A program made the position numbers and the translations under genes. From Bacteroidota bacterium (lineage in GTDB: Bacteria > Bacteroidota > Bacteroidia > Chitinophagales > Chitinophagaceae), in NCBI GenBank assembly GCA_023429365.1, contig JAEYVW010000070.1:1-7314 (forward strand): a stretch of DNA of 7,314 nt. Direction: 5' to 3'. How positions within the stretch are numbered: the first letter of the stretch is position 1; each line of letters opens with the position of its first letter. Below are positions 6,383 to 7,314 of the stretch, one piece after another. The notes beneath the pieces are model-generated. The model saw nothing but the letters and a program-made list of their open reading frames with translations. It ran no database searches and was not told where the DNA came from.

Positions 6383-6424
6383 GTTTCCTAACAAATTCCC
6401 GGGCTGAGTACAATCAATATTTGT

Positions 6425-6440
6425 TGTGATGCTCATCACA
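6425..6440. promoter_or_regulatory. Perfect Crp/Fnr-family binding site TGTGA-N6-TCACA
   Basis: The sequence TGTGATGCTCATCACA matches the classical enterobacterial CRP consensus at every conserved position and is a perfect palindrome over 7 bp per arm around a CT centre. Its middle is about 98 bp before the stress-protein start. If the -7 element proposed at 6462-6469 is right, the site centre falls near -41.5, the spacing typical of class II activation. Crp/Fnr-family regulators exist in Bacteroidota, but which one would bind here, and whether it uses the same motif, is not shown. Confidence 0.65.
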
Positions 6441-6461
6441 GTTTTGGCACGGGGTCTGGGT

Positions 6462-6469
6462 TAGCTTAG
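6462..6469 (+). promoter_or_regulatory. Candidate Bacteroidota -7 element (TAGCTTAG)
   Basis: It matches five of the six fixed positions of the Bacteroidota TAnnTTTG consensus. A TTTG at 6443-6446 could serve as the -33 element, although the 15-bp gap is shorter than the usual 17-23. The resulting leader to the start at 6531 would be about 55 nt. This is a weak call, supported mainly by its fit to the adjacent Crp/Fnr-type site. Confidence 0.3.
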
Positions 6470-6530
6470 CAGAGGAAATGCTGGTACAGTTATACTAAAC
6501 CCTTTTTGTTAACCTTACAAATTATGAGTC

Positions 6531-7314
6531 ATGCGTACCATAATCGTTCCCACAGATTTTTCACCCAATGCACTTTATGCTGCCTCCTATGCTGCTGACC
6601 TGGCGAATATGATCGGCGCCAGGCTTGAACTGGTACATGTCTACGACCTGCCCGCGGCTGTTTCTGAAATCCCGGTCACTTACCCCATAGAAGATATTGA
6701 AGCGGAGATACAATCCCAACTTAGCAATCTGAAAGAAAAACTATCAACAAGAACCGCCGGCCGAATCCCGATCAAAACCACGATCATGCAGGGTGAAGTC
6801 ATCAACGAAGTAAACAAATATTGCGAAAGCGTACATCCTTATGCGATCGTAGTAGGCGCTGAATCTGCCGGACCAATAAAAAGATTGATGTTTGGCGGTA
6901 GAACACTCACAGCCACCAAAAACCTGTCATGGCCGGTGATCATTGTACCACCTTATACCCTGTTCAGGAATATTCGCAAGATCGGCCTGGCCTGCGACTT
7001 CAGGGATGTGGTAGAAACCGTGAGGGTACAGGAAATAAAAGATATTGTAAAGGAATTCAAAGCAGACCTGCATGTGCTTCATATTTCAGATAGTGAAAAG
7101 GATACCATAGATCCGCAAATCGTTGAAGAGTCGGCATGGCTGGAGGAAATGCTAGGCGATCTTAACCCCTTATACCATTTCCTGCAAGAACCCGATATTG
7201 ATAAAGGCATACGCGACTATGTTCAGCAAAACAAACTGGATCTGCTTATCATCATTCCTAAAAAACATGGTCTAATCGATAAGATCTTTCATCATAGCCA
7301 TTCGAAAGACCTGG
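6531..7314 (+). CDS. Tandem-domain universal stress protein (UspA family), C-terminus cut by window edge
   Basis: The visible 261 residues carry two UspA-like folds. The first (about 1-142) opens with MRTIIVPTDFSPNALYAASYA, the signature beta-strand, aspartate and helix of the family, and has YAIVVGA (104-110), then GPIKRLMFGGRTL (114-126) and WPVIIVP (134-140). The usual nucleotide loop G-x2-G-x9-G-S/T is degenerate: FGGRT replaces the common FGS, so ATP binding is uncertain. The second (about 147-261) starts with KIGLACDF and has LDLLIIIPKKHG at 236-247. Family members of this type run to about 270-285 residues, so little is missing. The ATG at 6531 is chosen because it begins the conserved strand; an ATG at 6524 is out of frame and meets a stop within about 25 codons. 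No Shine-Dalgarno is seen. The role is probably stress or oxygen-limitation adaptation in the cytoplasm; the Crp/Fnr-type site upstream agrees with this. Confidence 0.93.
   Translation, partial: MRTIIVPTDFSPNALYAASYAADLANMIGARLELVHVYDLPAAVSEIPVTYPIEDIEAEIQSQLSNLKEKLSTRTAGRIPIKTTIMQGEVINEVNKYCESVHPYAIVVGAESAGPIKRLMFGGRTLTATKNLSWPVIIVPPYTLFRNIRKIGLACDFRDVVETVRVQEIKDIVKEFKADLHVLHISDSEKDTIDPQIVEESAWLEEMLGDLNPLYHFLQEPDIDKGIRDYVQQNKLDLLIIIPKKHGLIDKIFHHSHSKDL

Noticed and set aside
6390..6425. AACAAAT / ATTTGTT inverted repeat with a 22-bp gap
   Set aside because: Short A/T-rich arms and a wide gap make it likely chance; it partly overlaps the better-supported Crp/Fnr-type site.

Overview
The window looks like a chromosomal piece of a Bacteroidota genome, most likely a soil or freshwater member of the Chitinophagaceae. 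This is an inference. It rests on the near absence of Shine-Dalgarno sequences before the genes, moderate GC with A/T-rich spacers, a Bacteroidota-style tandem universal stress protein, and a small conserved protein of a type I recall only from this phylum. No rRNA, tRNA, CRISPR array, transposase or phage gene was seen.

Left half (1-3968, minus strand): one very long gene that runs off the left edge. Its 1322 visible residues contain two alpha/beta-hydrolase domains in tandem, each with a recognisable Ser-Asp-His set, then a linker resembling the N-terminal domain of M17 leucyl aminopeptidases, then the start of a CHAT caspase-like protease domain. Its GHG histidine is present; the cysteine lies outside the window. 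This is the most interesting object here and looks like a multi-enzyme signalling or conflict (immunity) protein.

Centre (3969-5305): a divergent spacer with a helically phased 10-bp GTTGAA repeat and an inverted repeat, then a plus-strand gene for a 280-residue exported or membrane-anchored protein of unknown function. A hairpin follows that is a much better terminator for the minus strand than for the plus strand.

Right half (5306-7314): two small minus-strand genes (78 and 122 codons). They are separated by a 376-bp spacer with a 99-bp element bounded by 15-bp inverted repeats and a cluster of ACGAT/ATCGT palindromes. A divergent regulatory region follows, with a perfect TGTGA-N6-TCACA Crp/Fnr-type site and a second 21-bp palindrome. 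Last is a nearly complete tandem-domain universal stress protein gene on the plus strand.

No operon is visible: the large CHAT gene and the exported-protein gene diverge, as do the 122-codon gene and the stress-protein gene. Any functional link across these pairs is an inference from shared promoter regions only.
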